Assembly (NCBI GenBank): GCA_022749755.1
Contig: CM040445.1
Coordinates: forward strand, 9,507,182 to 9,571,181
Direction: 5' to 3'
Source of the DNA: Azadirachta indica
Lineage: Eukaryota; Streptophyta; Magnoliopsida; Sapindales; Meliaceae
DNA length: 64,000 nt
Shown: positions 33,848-46,774 of the stretch, in pieces
Position numbering within the stretch: position 1 is the stretch's first letter
How the letters are laid out: every line of letters starts with the position of its first letter
Made by a program: the position numbers and the translations under genes
Notes under the pieces: model-generated
The model's input: the letters and a program-made list of their open reading frames with translations, nothing else
Databases searched by the model: none
What the model was told of the DNA's origin: nothing

Positions 33848-36171
33848 TGATAGCCTTAAGACTTGTAACTCATTATTTTGATAATAACAAATGTCGATAT
33901 TCTTATTACATTCTTCTTACAGCATTTATACTTCTAGCATGAGAAATTGGAATGCAATTGTAAAGATATAAAGAACATCTAAAATGAAAAAATTCACAAA
34001 GAGCAAAATCGGAATCCCAAAGAATAATTTGAAGAGAAGATTTGAAGAATTGATGACACACACATTAGGTGATTTTTTATTTTGTAATGTCTCTTTAAAA
34101 TTAAATATTGATTTGTACTTAAAATTTTAAATTTATTTTTCATTAAAACAAATAATTTTTAAAATTTTTCAAAAATTCATATGGTTATATGGTTTTGAAG
34201 TGAATATTTTGAATATGTGAAAAAAATAATCATTTTTTTATGGAACAAATTGAAAGTTATTGAAACCTGAAAATTAGATCAAAATGCAAGTTTTTCAAAT
34301 CTTGAAAATGGACCAAAATGCAAAGTTTTCAAAACTGTTAGAAAATCGGTTCATATAGTTTGATCGATCAAACTAAACCGGTCAGTCAACCGAACCAATG
34401 ATAGGATATAGGGTTTTTGGGTTCGTTGATCGAACAGAACTGATCGGTCAACCGACCTTATAGATCGGTCAATTGATTTTCTAAGTTTTCATTATAAGGT
34501 TTCTGACTTTCACTTGGTCGATAAAACACGCTTATTTGGTTAACTGACATGCACGAGAATTTGAATTTTTAACCCGCTAATGGCTAATAGCGGCTAGTTT
34601 TCTAATTTTTACTATAAATACTACCTTAAAATCACTTGAAATAAGTTTTGCACCCTTGAAAAACTTTGTTACATATCTTAAAAGTGCAATATAAAGAATT
34701 TGAGTTTTCATTTGCAAATCCAACATCCAATTCATACACACACTAGTTTTTTTATTTGTATTATTCTTTAGAAAAGAGTGTTTGTATTTTTCTTAAATAG
34801 AATTCTTTTATCAAGATTATTTTTTTATAATCATTGTGAGGGTGAGTGTGAGAGAAATACACTTGGTGTGAAATTTGAGTGTGATGTGAACCTCACCAAT
34901 AACATGCCAAAACTGAAACCGAACGTGACGTTGAACCTTGTCAACAATGTGACAAAACCCAAAACCAACGTGATTTATATCTTGTCAACAATATGACAGA
35001 AACCTGACACCAAATGTGATACGGAACTCCAAGATTTTCAAGACGTAATTTTGTTGAGTCTTGACCCATTACCTAACAAGATAAGAATTAAAAATTACGG
35101 TTGTTTATAAGACGCCACACCAAAATTCTTAAGAATCACTCAAGAATTCAAGTGATAAGTTTAGTTATTGAACGTTACTAGAATATAATTCTTGATAAGT
35201 TCACAAGTTTTTAAAAAAACTAAAAAATAATTTATTTCTCATTAAAAACAATATTGAGAACCAATGCTCTGAATTTCAACACAATGTTAGCCTTATATAA
35301 ATAGGCTAATAAAAAAATCATAAATAAAATTAAAATAAAAAATTAAGTAGGAATAGAAAATCTTAACTTATATAAGAATAAAAAAATCCTAAATTAAAGA
35401 AAAAAGTATAATCCAAATCTAATTAAAAAACATAAAAATAACAATCCTAAATAAATTAGGAAATTAATTCTATATTAAATAAGAAATCGTCAAAAGCCTA
35501 AATTATCTATTTGGCATTAGGATTTAATAGCGCAAAGATATTTTATTCTTCTTCTTACAACCCACTTGAATTTTTGTCATGCATTAAGCCCATCTCTTGT
35601 AATTTGGCCCACTTAGAAAGTTTAATGGATTATGTGAACACTGCCCTTAAATCTTTCCAAGCCCACATAAGAGTTTTCCATCTTGTATGCATGGTTGCAT
35701 TTCTTTGTTCGCATTAAAGTGACACACTTAAATCACTTGATGGTAGAGGTTGAAGAGGCATCTAATCAAGTCCTTTTGGTGTAAGGTTTAAGTGGCACCC
35801 GAAACTCCACTTAATTGTATTTGCTTGGCTTGGTTTAAAGTCATATTAGTGGAATTCTCAAGCAAGTTGGCTTGGAGGCGTAAATGAAGGCTGGAGTTTG
35901 CCGAACCACTTAAAAACTATTATGTTTGATCTTTCTCCCTGTACGCTTTATTTTTTTTTATACTTATATTTGTTATACACATTACCCTCACACACTTGAA
36001 GTTTAAATAGTTGGCATTTACATATTAGTGATAGGATTATGTATTGAATTTATTGTGCTATACTTTAGAAAGATTTAATAGCTTGGTGTTGATATTGGGT
36101 TGCTTTAAATTTGTTAAAATCTTTAGAAACCTAATTCATCCCCCCCCTTGGGTTGCCTTAGTGGCATTTGA
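33848..36171 (+). repeat. Copia 5' LTR (contains R2)
   Basis: It starts TGATAGCCTTAAGACTTG, like the 3' LTR's TGTTAGCTTTAAGACTTA. It aligns in two blocks (33848-34450 and 35945-36171). It keeps about 660 bp that the 3' LTR has lost, besides the R2 insert at 34882-35716. Confidence 0.78.
34882..35716 (-). mobile_element. R2 solo LTR in the Copia 5' LTR
   Basis: It reads TGATGTGAACC on the left and GTTCGCATTA on the right. The R2 LTR thus has nearly inverted ends (TGATGCGAAC...GTTCGCATCA). Flanks GAGTG and AAGTG match at four of five bases. It is 835 bp and aligns inverted with 40088-40923. Confidence 0.75.
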
Positions 36172-36185
36172 ATTAGCATCAGAGC
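36172..36185 (+). other. Copia primer-binding site (initiator tRNA-Met)
   Basis: ATTAGCATCAGAGC stands one or two changes from ATTGGTATCAGAGC, the usual site of plant Copia elements, directly after the LTR. Confidence 0.75.
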
Positions 36186-36226
36186 TAGGTGCTCTTGAAG
36201 AAGACTTAACCGTCTAAGATAGATCC

Positions 36227-37440
36227 ATGGCAATTCTAGAATATGTTGAAGGATAATCTATCATTGAACCTCCATTTTTTTATGGAAATGATTATGCATA
36301 TTGGAAAATTAGGATGAAGTTATTCTTGTAGTTCGTAGATTATTGAATTTGGGATAATGTTGTTGATAATAAATTCATTCCTAAATTCATAAATGAATGG
36401 AATGACATAGATAGGAAAAATACATCTTTAAATGTTAGAACCTTAAACATTTTATCTATTGCATTAAATATGAATAATATAAATAAATTTGTTATGTTCA
36501 ATTCCGCTCATGATATTTGGTGTGCCTTTGAAAATTTTTATGAAGGTAATAAAACTAAAGAGATTAAGGACTTGCATCTTCAGCAAAATGATGATTCCTT
36601 AAAACTCTCATGGACTATGAAGTCAAAAAAGAAGATGATGAGAGAAATGTTGAAGAAAGGAAGATGAATCAAGTTACCAACATATGCTTCATGGCATTAG
36701 GAGATAATAAGGTAAATGATTTTGAACCTTCTCATTCATACGATGAATTGTTTGATGCATTTGAAGAGTTACATAGCCATTTCGAAAAATTGGTTTCCAA
36801 AAATCGCATTCTTAAGAAGAAAATTGGTAACCTTCTCCTTGAAATTGAATCTTTCAAAGAAGAGAAGAATATTTTGGAAAATGATAATGCTATTTTGAAG
36901 AGTGACGAAATTGCTTCAAAAGCTGAAAATGAAAATTTGCAAAATGATAATGAATTCTTGTGAAATCAAATTGATTGTTTACAAAAGAAAGTTAATGGTT
37001 TTGATGAATCTAGAAATGTCCATCAAAAAGAGATTGATTTTCTAAAACAAAAGCTTTGTGCGTCACAAATCCATGAGAGTGCAGGATTTCATGCTTTATC
37101 TAAAGAAAATGAGATGCTTAAGAAAAGGACCATGGATTTAAATGACATTGTTTTTATATTCACAATGGTCAAAGGACTTTTGAAAAATTACTTGGTTCTC
37201 AAAAGTTTGTTTTTGAAAAAGGAGATATTGGATACAAACCTCACATTAAATAAAAATATTTGAAAAATTATTTTGTGAAGATTACCTCTTTAAATGATTC
37301 TAAAATTGCATGCAATTATTGTAATGGTGTTGGTCATATAAGTTTTGCATGCCCTATTAAGAAAAACACATATATTGGTGCTAGAAAAGTTTGTGCTCCA
37401 ACGGAACCAAAACTAATATTGAAAGACTCAAAATGATTTG
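36227..37440 (+). pseudogene. Copia gag, SIRE-like, with coiled coil and zinc knuckle
   Basis: The start MAILEYVEG is followed by in-frame stops. PPFFYGNDYAYWKIRMKLFL is the gag N-terminal signature, and NSAHDIWCAFENFYEG is typical of the family. The piece 36610-36963 holds PSHSYDELFDAFEELHSHFE and a predicted coiled coil. The CCHC knuckle CNYCNGVGHISFAC is at 37311-37352. Stops and frameshifts prevent expression. Confidence 0.85.
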
Positions 37441-39864
37441 GCTATCAAAGTGCAAAACTTGAAAATGTTTTGTAGGTACCAAAATCAAGGAATAATGGGT
37501 AGTTCCTTGAGAAAGATTTGTGAGATGAAAATACTCAATGGGATGTAGCATATGTATGGATAAAATGAAAGGAGAAGAATATGTGTATGAGCAAAATTGG
37601 TATCAAATTTTTAACTTATCTTTTTATTGCTTTATGCATAATTCTTTGCTCAAATCTTTAAAGCATATTTGTGCTTTGTGTTTGTAAGCATGGTTGGTTG
37701 AAATATGCCTACTTTGATAAGAAATTCTTGGCTTATTATTTAGAGTGTTTAATGTCCAAATGCTTTAGCCAAGTTTTTAAGACATGTATTTTGTTTTGAG
37801 TGGATAAGTTTGTTTTGCTTGAAATATAAATGAGTTGATTAATTTGTGCACAACATCCCTTATTCTTGTATGCCTTGATATATGCTTGATGCTTATGTAA
37901 GTTGCTTGACATGCACCAAATTCCCATTCAATTCATGCATTTAGTCATCATCTGAAAATGGCTATAAAATGAAATTTGATAACTTTATGATTAATATTTC
38001 AATTTCATTGAAGCCAAATATTAATTATATAGAATCAAGAATTAATGGTTTAGCATTAGGAAGATAAAAGTGACTGCCTCCACATTCAGAAAAACTGGCA
38101 GCCAATTTGTAAGCAATTTCTGGGACTAACTGGTTCTGTGTTTTGGGGTAAGTAATATATGGTTGGAAAGTTGAGGATGTCTATTTTCTATAGAATTTTA
38201 CAAAATCCAATTCGAATATCATTACAAGCAGATATGCTAGAATTAAACTCTAAAGGTCATAACTATCTGAAAGATGCAGTGGTTTACAAGTTTGAATTTT
38301 TCTGGGCAAAAGGGTATGTGAAATGGTGCAAGTTCTATATGGATAGAAAGACCCAAATGTTAGGACTTTACAGAAGTTTATGGAATTTGATTTGGATATC
38401 TCTATAAAACAATATGACTCCATGAACAAAGACTGCCTAAAAATAAAATGAAAATAGGACATCCAGTCATGGAGAGTCGTTTGACCAAAAATGAAATTTG
38501 GCTAATTGAAATTTGCATGCATTCTGTCTCTCAAAAACCTACAAATTTTGTTGACCAAAAATTAGAAATGGTCGACCAAAATTTGAAAGCTTTCTACCCT
38601 TATATTACTATATACTTTTATCAACCTCAATTGCCTACTTCTCTTACTTGTTTTGAGTACCTCCTTTCTCAAAATATCTCAAAAACATTTTTTCCACACC
38701 TGTATTCTTCATCTGGGCCCAAATAAAAATCTCCAAGATCTAGCTTTGCCTTTATGAGCATTTGAAAGAACAAGTTAGATATTAGAGTATTATGGAAAGT
38801 TCAAGGAAAACAATAGAGATGCTTTAAAAGTGGATGATTGGAAAACCAATCGAAGCAAACTCAGGAACCTAAACCATCAATACTTTGATCTTAGAAAAAT
38901 GTCATTTTAGCATCCATTTCATTTGCTTGTCTTGTGTTTTGGAAACCACTGAGTAGCTCGACTCACTTCTTATTCTTATTGAATATGCATTCATTGTTTT
39001 AATGATTTTTATTATTAATAAAGGATGCTTTTATTATTTTGAAGGTTTATTTGACATACAATGTGTTAAGGGGAAGCAATGATTAACATTAGAGTGCATT
39101 TTTTTGTATTATTTTGAAATTATTCATACTATGTTGAGGCTATGAATAGAAGAAAAAGGAAGAGAAGAGTATGTGGATGTAAAATGATGATTATGTATAG
39201 AAGTGCTCTTACTCTTTCTTATGTTAGATGCATTGTTTTGATGATAAATACTATGACCGAAGTTCATTAAAGTTTTTTTGTTGTTTTTGATAATGTTACA
39301 AAGGGGGGTGGGGTTGGGAAACAAATTACTAAATTGATCTTATTTTCTTTTAAGTTTTTGACATGTAAACGGGAGAAATATCCTATTATATGTAATATAA
39401 TTAGGGAGATATGTGTTTCTATTTTATTGTGTGTTGCATTAATTTCACATGATGAGTTCTTTTTGATTTATGAATATGATATGTGTTTCTTTTCATTATT
39501 TGCACCCTTGAAACAAAAAGGGGGGAGAAATTCTTAATAGCTTAATCTTATATTCATCCATTGATGTATTTGATTGCATTTGTTCAAAATTTAGGGGAGC
39601 TTCCACTTCAAAAATTCGTCAAAATACCTCTAAAACATATTTTTTTAAATATTGTTATCATACTCTTATATTTGAGATTTTTTTGATGATAACAAAAGGG
39701 GAAGTAGTGTAATTGATTGCCATTTGCTTGAGTTGAAATGCCTATTACATACTCCTATGCTTTTCACTTATATTATAATTGAGGGGGAGCATGAATTTTG
39801 GATATGTAATGTTTGTTCCATTTATACGTTATGTTTCTTTTGGCAATCAATGGTTTGTCATCTT
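37441..39864 (+). other. Copia interior without pol
   Basis: No protease, integrase, RT or RNase H motifs are seen. Several GGGGGAG-like purine runs occur (39301-39320, 39520-39530, 39781-39789), typical of the 3' non-coding region of SIRE-like elements. The pol region was deleted. Confidence 0.55.
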
Positions 39865-39879
39865 CAAAAAGGGGTAGAT
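39865..39879 (+). other. Copia polypurine tract
   Basis: The sequence AAAAAGGGGTAGAT directly before the 3' LTR start TGTTAGC is the expected plus-strand priming site. Confidence 0.7.
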
Positions 39880-41666
39880 TGTTAGCTTTAAGACTTATAA
39901 CTCATTATTTTGATGATAACAAATATTGATATTCTTAACTACATTCTTTTTGTAGCATTTATTGTTATACTTCTAACATTAGAAATTAGAATGCAAGTAT
40001 AAAGATAAAAAGAACATCCCAAATGAAATCATTCATGAAGAGCTAAATTGGAATCCCCAAAAACAATTTGAAGAATTGAAAACACACTAATGCGAACAAA
40101 GCTATCAACCATGCATATAAGATGGAAAACTCTCATGCGATCTTGCAAAGACTTAAGGGCAGAGTTCACATAATCCATTAAACTTTTCAAGTGGGCCAAA
40201 TTATAAGAGATGGGTTGAATGCATGACAAGAATTCAAGTGGGTTGCAAGAAAAAGAATAAAATATCTCTACGTTACTAAATTCTAATGCCACATGGATAA
40301 TTTGGACTTTTGACGATTTCTTATTTAATATATAATTAGTTTCCTAATTTGTTTAGAATTTTTATTTTTATGTTTCTTAATTAGATTAGGATTATAGTTT
40401 TTTCTTTAATTTAGGATTTTTTTATTCTTATATAAGTTAAGATTTTCTATTCCTACTTAATTTTTTATTTCTATTTTATCTAACATTTTTTTATTAACCT
40501 ATTTATATAGGGCTAACATTGTGTTGAAATTTAAAACATTGCTTCTTAATATTATTTTCAATGAAAAATAAATTATTTCTTTAGTTCTTTTACGAACTTG
40601 TAAATTTATCAAGAATTATATTCTTGTGACATTCAATAATTAGACTTATCACCTTAATTCTTTAGTTGTTTTTGAGATTCTTGATGTGGAGTCTTCAAAT
40701 AACTGTAATTCTTTATTCTTATCTTGTTAGGTAACGGGTCAAAATTCAACAAACTTGCGTATTAAAAATCATGGGGTTCTGTATCACATTTGGTGTCAGG
40801 TTTTTGTTACATTGTTGATAAGGTTTATTATCATGTTGGTTTTGGGTTTTGTCACATTATTGTCAAGGTTCAACGTAACGTTCGGTATTAGATTTTGTCA
40901 CGTCATTGGCGAGATTCACATTAATTGGTATCAGAGCATAACAATTAATTCAAAAGTTTATAGAATAGGTCATCTAGTGGGTTCTTATCACGCACACATT
41001 AGATGATTTTTTATTTTATAATGTGTTTTTGAAATTGAATATTAATTTGCACTTAAAAGTTCAAATTTATTTTTTATTAAAACAAATAAGTTTAAAATTT
41101 TTTAAAAATTCATGTGACTATGATTTTGAAGTGAATATTTTGAATATGTGAAAAATAGTCATTTTTTTATGGGCCAAATTGAAAGTTATTGAAACCTGAA
41201 AATTGAATCAAAATACAAGTTTTTCAAACCTTAAAAATGGAGCAAAATATAAAATTTTCAAAACTGTCAAAAAATCGGTTTAGAGAAACTTGGTCCAATA
41301 GAACCAATTTAGGCCGATTCGACCGACTGAACCAAACCAGTCAGTCAATCAAACCAATAACAGAATGTAGGATTTTTGGATTGGTAGACAGAACCGAATC
41401 AAATCGAACCAGCTACTCTTTATTTTTGTTTATGATTATATTTGTTATACACATTACTCTCACACACTTAAAATTTAAATAGTTGGAATTTACATATTAA
41501 GGATAGGATTATGTATTAAATTTATTGTACTATACCTTAGAAAGATTTGAATTGCTTGGTGTTGATATTGAGTTGCTTTTAATTTGTTAAAATCCTTAAA
41601 AACTCAATTCAACCACACCCCATATCCCACCCCCCCTTTTTCCTGAGTTATCTTAGTGGTATTTCT
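39880..41666 (+). repeat. Copia 3' LTR (contains R2)
   Basis: Direct repeat of the 5' LTR, interrupted at 40088-40992 and lacking an inner segment after CGAACCAGCTACTC. It ends next to the duplicated ATTTG. Confidence 0.78.
40088..40992 (+). mobile_element. R2 LTR plus primer-binding site and 55 bp in the Copia 3' LTR
   Basis: The LTR (40088-40923) starts TAATGCGAAC. ATTGGTATCAGAGC (40924-40937), an exact tRNA-iMet-type primer site, follows directly, then about 55 bp of leader before the host LTR resumes. A perfect CACAC flanks the insert (40083-40087 and 40993-40997). No second LTR or coding region is present. Confidence 0.72.
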
Positions 41667-42845
41667 ATTTGAAAGCTATAGAACTTAGGTTGATGATGTT
41701 TTCTTATGTGCAATGAGCGTGTTCACACATCATTTTTCAATGCATTCGCGCATCGGTTTTCTATTGATTATAAGTTAGTCTTGGTGTGGAACTTAAGTTG
41801 TCTATCCTAGAACATGCAACAACGCTTGGTGTGGGCTATTCTTAACATGCAAAGAATATATTAGGAGTTATGAAAGCAAGAAAATATTGCATTAATGATT
41901 GAATTTGTGGTTATTATGCTAATATAATTCATTTATATGAAAAGCATAAATCTAGGGATTGGCATGGTCCTTAAACCTTGCATCAACGTGTTCTTTAATT
42001 GAATAATAGATGTTGTAATTCAATCATTTGGATTAGTATGGTCCTTAGAAATGCATTAATGCATTACTTATTTAAAGTCTAGACTGCTATTCCTAAATCA
42101 TTGATCCAAGTTCAAAGTCCAAGATAATACTCCCAAATCATTGAAACATGTAATAATTAAAGTTACAAATCCTAAATTATTCAATTAAGTAACACTAAAT
42201 AATAGGCACAATATAAATGATTATCAGTTCACTAAATTCCAATTAATCCATAATCAACAACTATCCATAAATATATACAATCAAGTTTTCATCCTTTCTC
42301 TCAACCTAAGACGTTTAGCTACTTAAATATATGTCAAAAACTCAAAATCACAAGTAAAAGATATAAGAAAGAGAAATAAAACCTTCAATCTCCACCCTTG
42401 AACTTGTGATCCTCTTATAGAGGGTCAAAGCTCTCTTCCTAAAATCCTTCCCAATTTTCTCCACCCATTCCTCCTTTTATATAAGGGTGGCTGACCTTAG
42501 AAAAATATGAAATCTTAGAAAGTGCTCAAATTTAGCCATCCAAGGAAAATTCAAGGGCCAAAAATGAGTTTAGAAAGTTATTGGGTTGACAAGGTGGCAT
42601 AGGGTATGCGAGAATTGGGGTGGGTGTGCAGAGGCGATAGAGGACATGACGCGCGCGCACCACCCTTGCTGCCTTACCCCTGATGCTTCTTTGATCTTCG
42701 GGGAAAAAATAGAGGGCATGGATAGCTACTGCCATGATATATTAAATTAAATCTCTGGATGTGTAGTTTCCAATGCCAAACAAAATGCAATTTTGAGTTT
42801 TGTAAACAAATTTATGACCATTTTAGTATAGCATACTCATGTTAT

Positions 42846-43635
42846 GCCTATTGTTTAGTGTTATTCAATTGAATGGATTTGTAATTTAATCATTACATGC
42901 TTCAATAATTTGGGAGTGCTAAACTGGACTTTGAAGTTAGTTCAATAAATTAGGAATGGCAACCTGGATTTTGAATGATTAATACATTAATGCAAATCTA
43001 AGGATTACACCAATCCAAGGATTAAATTACATCTATTATTCAATTAAAGAACACATTAATGTTAGGTTTAAGGACCACGCCAATCTCTTACCTTGATGCT
43101 TCTCATATAAATGAATTATATCAGTATGATAGCCGTACCAATTTAATTGTTAATGCAATGTTTTCTTATTTTCATAATACTTAATGCATTCTTGACATGT
43201 TAACATTAACCCATACCAAGTGCTATTGCCTGTTCAAGATAGACTAGTTAAATCTCACACCAAGATTAACTCATAATTAATGAAAAACTTATGCGTGAAC
43301 AGATGCATTGCATGTAAGAATACCATCAACGAATTAAGTTCATAACTCCCAAATAACACTTAATACCCTAAATATGACAATCAATGGTGCATTCTTGAGC
43401 CCTAACACCTAAACTTCTCCAACCTACCCCTATTATTTACTTTTCCATTTAATTAATCAATTTTTAGTTTATTTTAATTTTTCGTTATTCAAATCACCAC
43501 TTGTACTTTATTCAATATAAGTTATACTAATTACAATATTGATTTCTCTATTCCCTGTGGGATTGACCTTACAGAATACTTATCGTGTTATAGCCAATTC
43601 GTATACTTGTAAGTTTAAAATTAAAACAAATAACA
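42846..43635 (+). repeat. P1 5' LTR, last part
   Basis: It aligns with 51810-52494 of the 3' LTR and runs further to TAAAACAAATAACA, just before the primer-binding site. It is also the inverted partner of 41680-42330. Confidence 0.75.
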
Positions 43636-43639
43636 AGTT

Positions 43640-43658
43640 TTTGGCACCATTACTAAGA
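43640..43658 (+). other. Decayed tRNA-Asp-type primer-binding site of P1
   Basis: TTTGGCACCATTACTAAGA stands for TTTGGCGCCGTTGCCGGGA, preceded by ATAACAAGTT at the LTR end. C-to-T and G-to-A changes account for most differences, as expected after methylation. Confidence 0.65.
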
Positions 43659-43815
43659 AATAGACATTAAATTGAGATTTCTAATTAGTAAATTTTAGGT
43701 TGCTTTATTGTAATTTTTTGCTTTCATTTTATTTTATGTTATTTTTGTTTATTTACCTATTTTTATTTTGTTTAAGTAGGATTTGATTGAACTTTGTTTT
43801 TTTTTTTTTTGTTAG

Positions 43816-44720
43816 GCATTTATGGTTGGAACTTCTTTGAGGATTCTTAAGAGGACTCAACATCATCGGAAGATACATATACTTCAACTCTTTAAAGAAT
43901 ATGTTGGTTTTGTGATACAAACAGGCTTGAAGCTCGATTTATGCTGCAAATGAACGATGCTCCTTCTTGCATTGTTTATGCTACTATTAATGCTAACAAT
44001 TATGAGATCAAGTCAGGTATGATTCAATTATTTGTACAATTTCATGGTTTATCTAACAAAGATTCTTATTTACATGTGAAGGAATTCTTCAAGGTTTGTG
44101 TGACCACGAAGATACATGGGTTGGATGAAGAACAAATCCTCTTAAGGCTTTTTCCTTTCTCTTTAAAGGGTAAGGCAAAGATTTGGTTTCATTCTTTACC
44201 GGCTCATTCAATTACACAATGGACTCAATTGGTTAACAAATTTTTATAGAAATTCTTTCCCTCTTAATGAACCAATCAATTAAGGAGGGACATAATAGGA
44301 TTCTAGCGAGGCATTAGAGAGACATTTGGAGAAACTTGGGAGAGATACAATGAATTATTGTTGAAATGTCCTCATCATGGCATTCCTCTACACCAACAAG
44401 TGCAATACTTCTATGAGGGATTACATTCAAATGATAAAAGCCTAATGATGGGGCATCTAATGAGGCTTTTTTAAAGAAAACCAAGCAAGAAGTTTAGGAG
44501 TTCTTTTAACAAATTTGTGAGAACTCAAACAATGGATTATCCATAATCATGAGCCATCACTTATGAGGTTTTTTCTTGTACACCTTTCAATTAAAGGCTC
44601 AGCTATCATCTCTTATTTCCAGTAAGTTGATTTTGGCTAATGTGCTTGGTTCCTAAAACCAGCAACAAGTATGTTCTTTGTGTTCCCAATTAGGCCATTC
44701 TATGGAGATGTGTCAATACA
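43816..44720 (+). pseudogene. P1 gag with zinc knuckle, decayed
   Basis: The open piece 43941-44249 encodes LFVQFHGLSNKDSYLHVKEF, EEQILLRLFPFSLKGKAKIW and LPAHSITQWTQLVNKFL, the Retrotrans_gag signature of Athila/Tat elements. Frameshifts follow. A CCHC zinc knuckle, CSLCSQLGHSMEMC, lies at 44672-44713. Gag would form the virus-like particle. Confidence 0.85.
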
Positions 44721-45095
44721 ATTCAATAGGGAGTTCTTCTAAGCAAGCAAATCAAGTTGTTAACTTCAACTCACCAGGAATGATCCATTTTTTAGTAACT
44801 ACAATCCAGAATAGAGGGATCATCCTAATCTCTGATAAAATAATCAAACTGAGCCTTTTAATCCACCAAATGATTTCAATCAAGGCATGCAACAAGGAAA
44901 TTAGTTCCAAAGGAGTAATTAAAAAGCTTCATAGGCATAACAAAGTCAACTTACAGTACTTATTTCTAGAACGAGTAAGCTTCAAAAAACGATGGATAAT
45001 CTCTCTAAGATAACACTCTAATTGGCCTAAAGTCAACAAGTCTTTCAATAACAATCTCAATTATAAGCAAACAACCTTGAAGCTTTAACGCGCAA

Positions 45096-46774
45096 TGATG
45101 TGAACCTCACCAACGATATTACAAACCCAGTACTAAACATGATATTGAACCTTGCTAACGATGTGACAAAATCCAAAACCAACGTGATATTAAATCTTGT
45201 CAATGATGTTACAGAAACTCGACACTAAATGTGATACGGAACCCTAAGATTTTCAAGACGAAAGTTTGTTGAGTCTTGATCTATTATCTAGTAAGATAAG
45301 CAGCAAGAACAACAATTGTTTGAAGATGTGCCACACCAAAAATCTCCAGAATCACTCAAGAATCAAAATGATAAGTTTAATTGTTTTGAATGCTACAAGA
45401 ACAAACTTGATAAGTTTAAGCGTCCTTTCAAAAATTGAAAGAAAAACACAATAACTCATTATTATTAAAATAATAATGCTCTTGATTACAAAACAATGGT
45501 AGCCTTATATATATAGGCTAATAAAAATCCTAAATTAAATAAAAATAGAATCCAAAATTAAGTAAGAATAGAAATCCTAACTTAAGTAAAAATAAAAATC
45601 CCAAATTAAAGAGAAAAAGTATAATCCTAATCTAATTAAGAAATATAAAAAATAACAATCCTAAACAAAGTAGAAAACTAATTCTATATATCTTCAAAAG
45701 CCTAAATTATCCATGCGGCATTAGAATTTAGTAGTGTAGGGCTATTTTATCCTTCTTCCTGCAATCCATTTAAATCCTTATCATATATTCAACACATTTC
45801 TTGTAACTTGGCCTATTTGGGAAGCTTAATTGATAAAATGGGTTATTTGCTTAGACGACCTGCTCTAAGAACTCTTAAATCAATTGTTATGCACACTCTA
45901 TGAACTAGAAAACAATTTGTAGATGATCAGATTAGAATTTAAGGAAATAAATCCTTAAATTTTCAATTTTAAAAACGCCACAAAGGTTTATCACTTCTTT
46001 GATAAGTCAGGATATTGTATTCTACTAAAAACACAAGAAGACAAAGTTATGCTTGCTCAAAATATCTCAATATTATTAATAATGTGATGATCATTTGTTT
46101 ACATAGCAATAGCCTTTATATAGGCATGTAAATATCAGTTCAAAATTAAGTAAGAATAAAAATTCTAACGTAAATAGGAATAAAAACCCCAAATAAAAGA
46201 GAAAACTAAAATTCTAATATAACCAGGAAATATAATAATCCTAAATAAATTAAGAAATTAATTTTATGTAAAGTAAATAATCTAAACCAAATAAGGAATC
46301 TTTAAAACCTTAATTTTTTCATGTAGCATTAGCATTTAATATCGCAGGGCTATTCTTCTTCTTGCACATAAAGGTAAGTGATTATTTTTGGTGAGGTTTT
46401 GAAAACTTCTAGAACAGGCTTAAAATCTTGCAGAATATCTTCTTTATCATGCACTTCCATAATTAAGCCTTGTAAAATCTCTTTCATCGTTTTTGTCCTT
46501 GCCTTAATCATTGGACCACCGATTCCTTGCAAAAGATCTTAAAATATTTGAGAATGTTGACTTGAACCATTTGGCCAGGGTCTCGATCTCCATTATTAAT
46601 GGATTATGTGAATACTACTCTTAAATCCTTCCAAGTCCACATGAAAGTTCTTCCTCTTGTATGCCTAGTTATGTAGCTTCATTAGCATCATTGTAAATGT
46701 TGCTTTTGAGTCCCTCCATGCCCACTTGAGAGTCTCCCTCTTATATGTATGGTTTTGCAACTTTATTCATATCA
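45096..46774 (-). repeat. 3' LTR of the minimal R2 element (contains R3)
   Basis: It starts on the plus strand with TGATGTGAACC and ends near ATTCATATCA at 46774. The interrupted parts align with 34882-35716. The purine tract lies directly beyond its 46774 end. Confidence 0.7.
45831..46595 (-). mobile_element. R3 solo LTR nested in the minimal R2 element
   Basis: It reads TGATAAAATGGG at the left and CTCCATTA at the right. A perfect TTAAT duplication flanks it (45826-45830 and 46596-46600). The R2 LTR continues exactly across it. On the minus strand it has a GCCTATATAAAGGC promoter-like word. 765 bp, no coding sequence. It resembles R2 in its AT-rich middle, so it is a related LTR family. 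Confidence 0.75.

Larger units (their letters stand above)
33848..41666 (+). mobile_element. Copia element nested in the inverted P1-family LTR
   Basis: A perfect 5-bp duplication ATTTG flanks it (33843-33847 and 41667-41671). The 5' LTR is 33848-36171 and the 3' LTR 39880-41666, in direct orientation. The primer-binding site is the tRNA-iMet type (36172-36185). A SIRE-like gag follows. A purine tract (CAAAAAGGGGTAGATT) directly precedes the 3' LTR. Protease, integrase and RT are absent, so it is a deletion derivative. Each LTR is interrupted by an R2 insertion. Confidence 0.82.
33537..42845 (-). mobile_element. Inverted LTR piece of the P1 family inside P1's 5' LTR (split by Copia)
   Basis: The minus-strand parts 33537-33842 and 41667-42845 align with the P1-family LTR, starting with its end (rc of TTTAAAATTAAAACAAATAACA). 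They join exactly across the Copia element. The first about 245 bp of the LTR are missing at the 42845 side. It meets the plus-strand LTR remainder at 42846, giving two facing LTR arms. It may be a separate insertion with deletion or the product of an inversion. Confidence 0.6.

Noticed and set aside
34882..40923. One large DNA transposon with 835-bp terminal inverted repeats
   Set aside because: The arms are R2 LTRs inserted at different points of the two Copia LTRs, each with its own target duplication.
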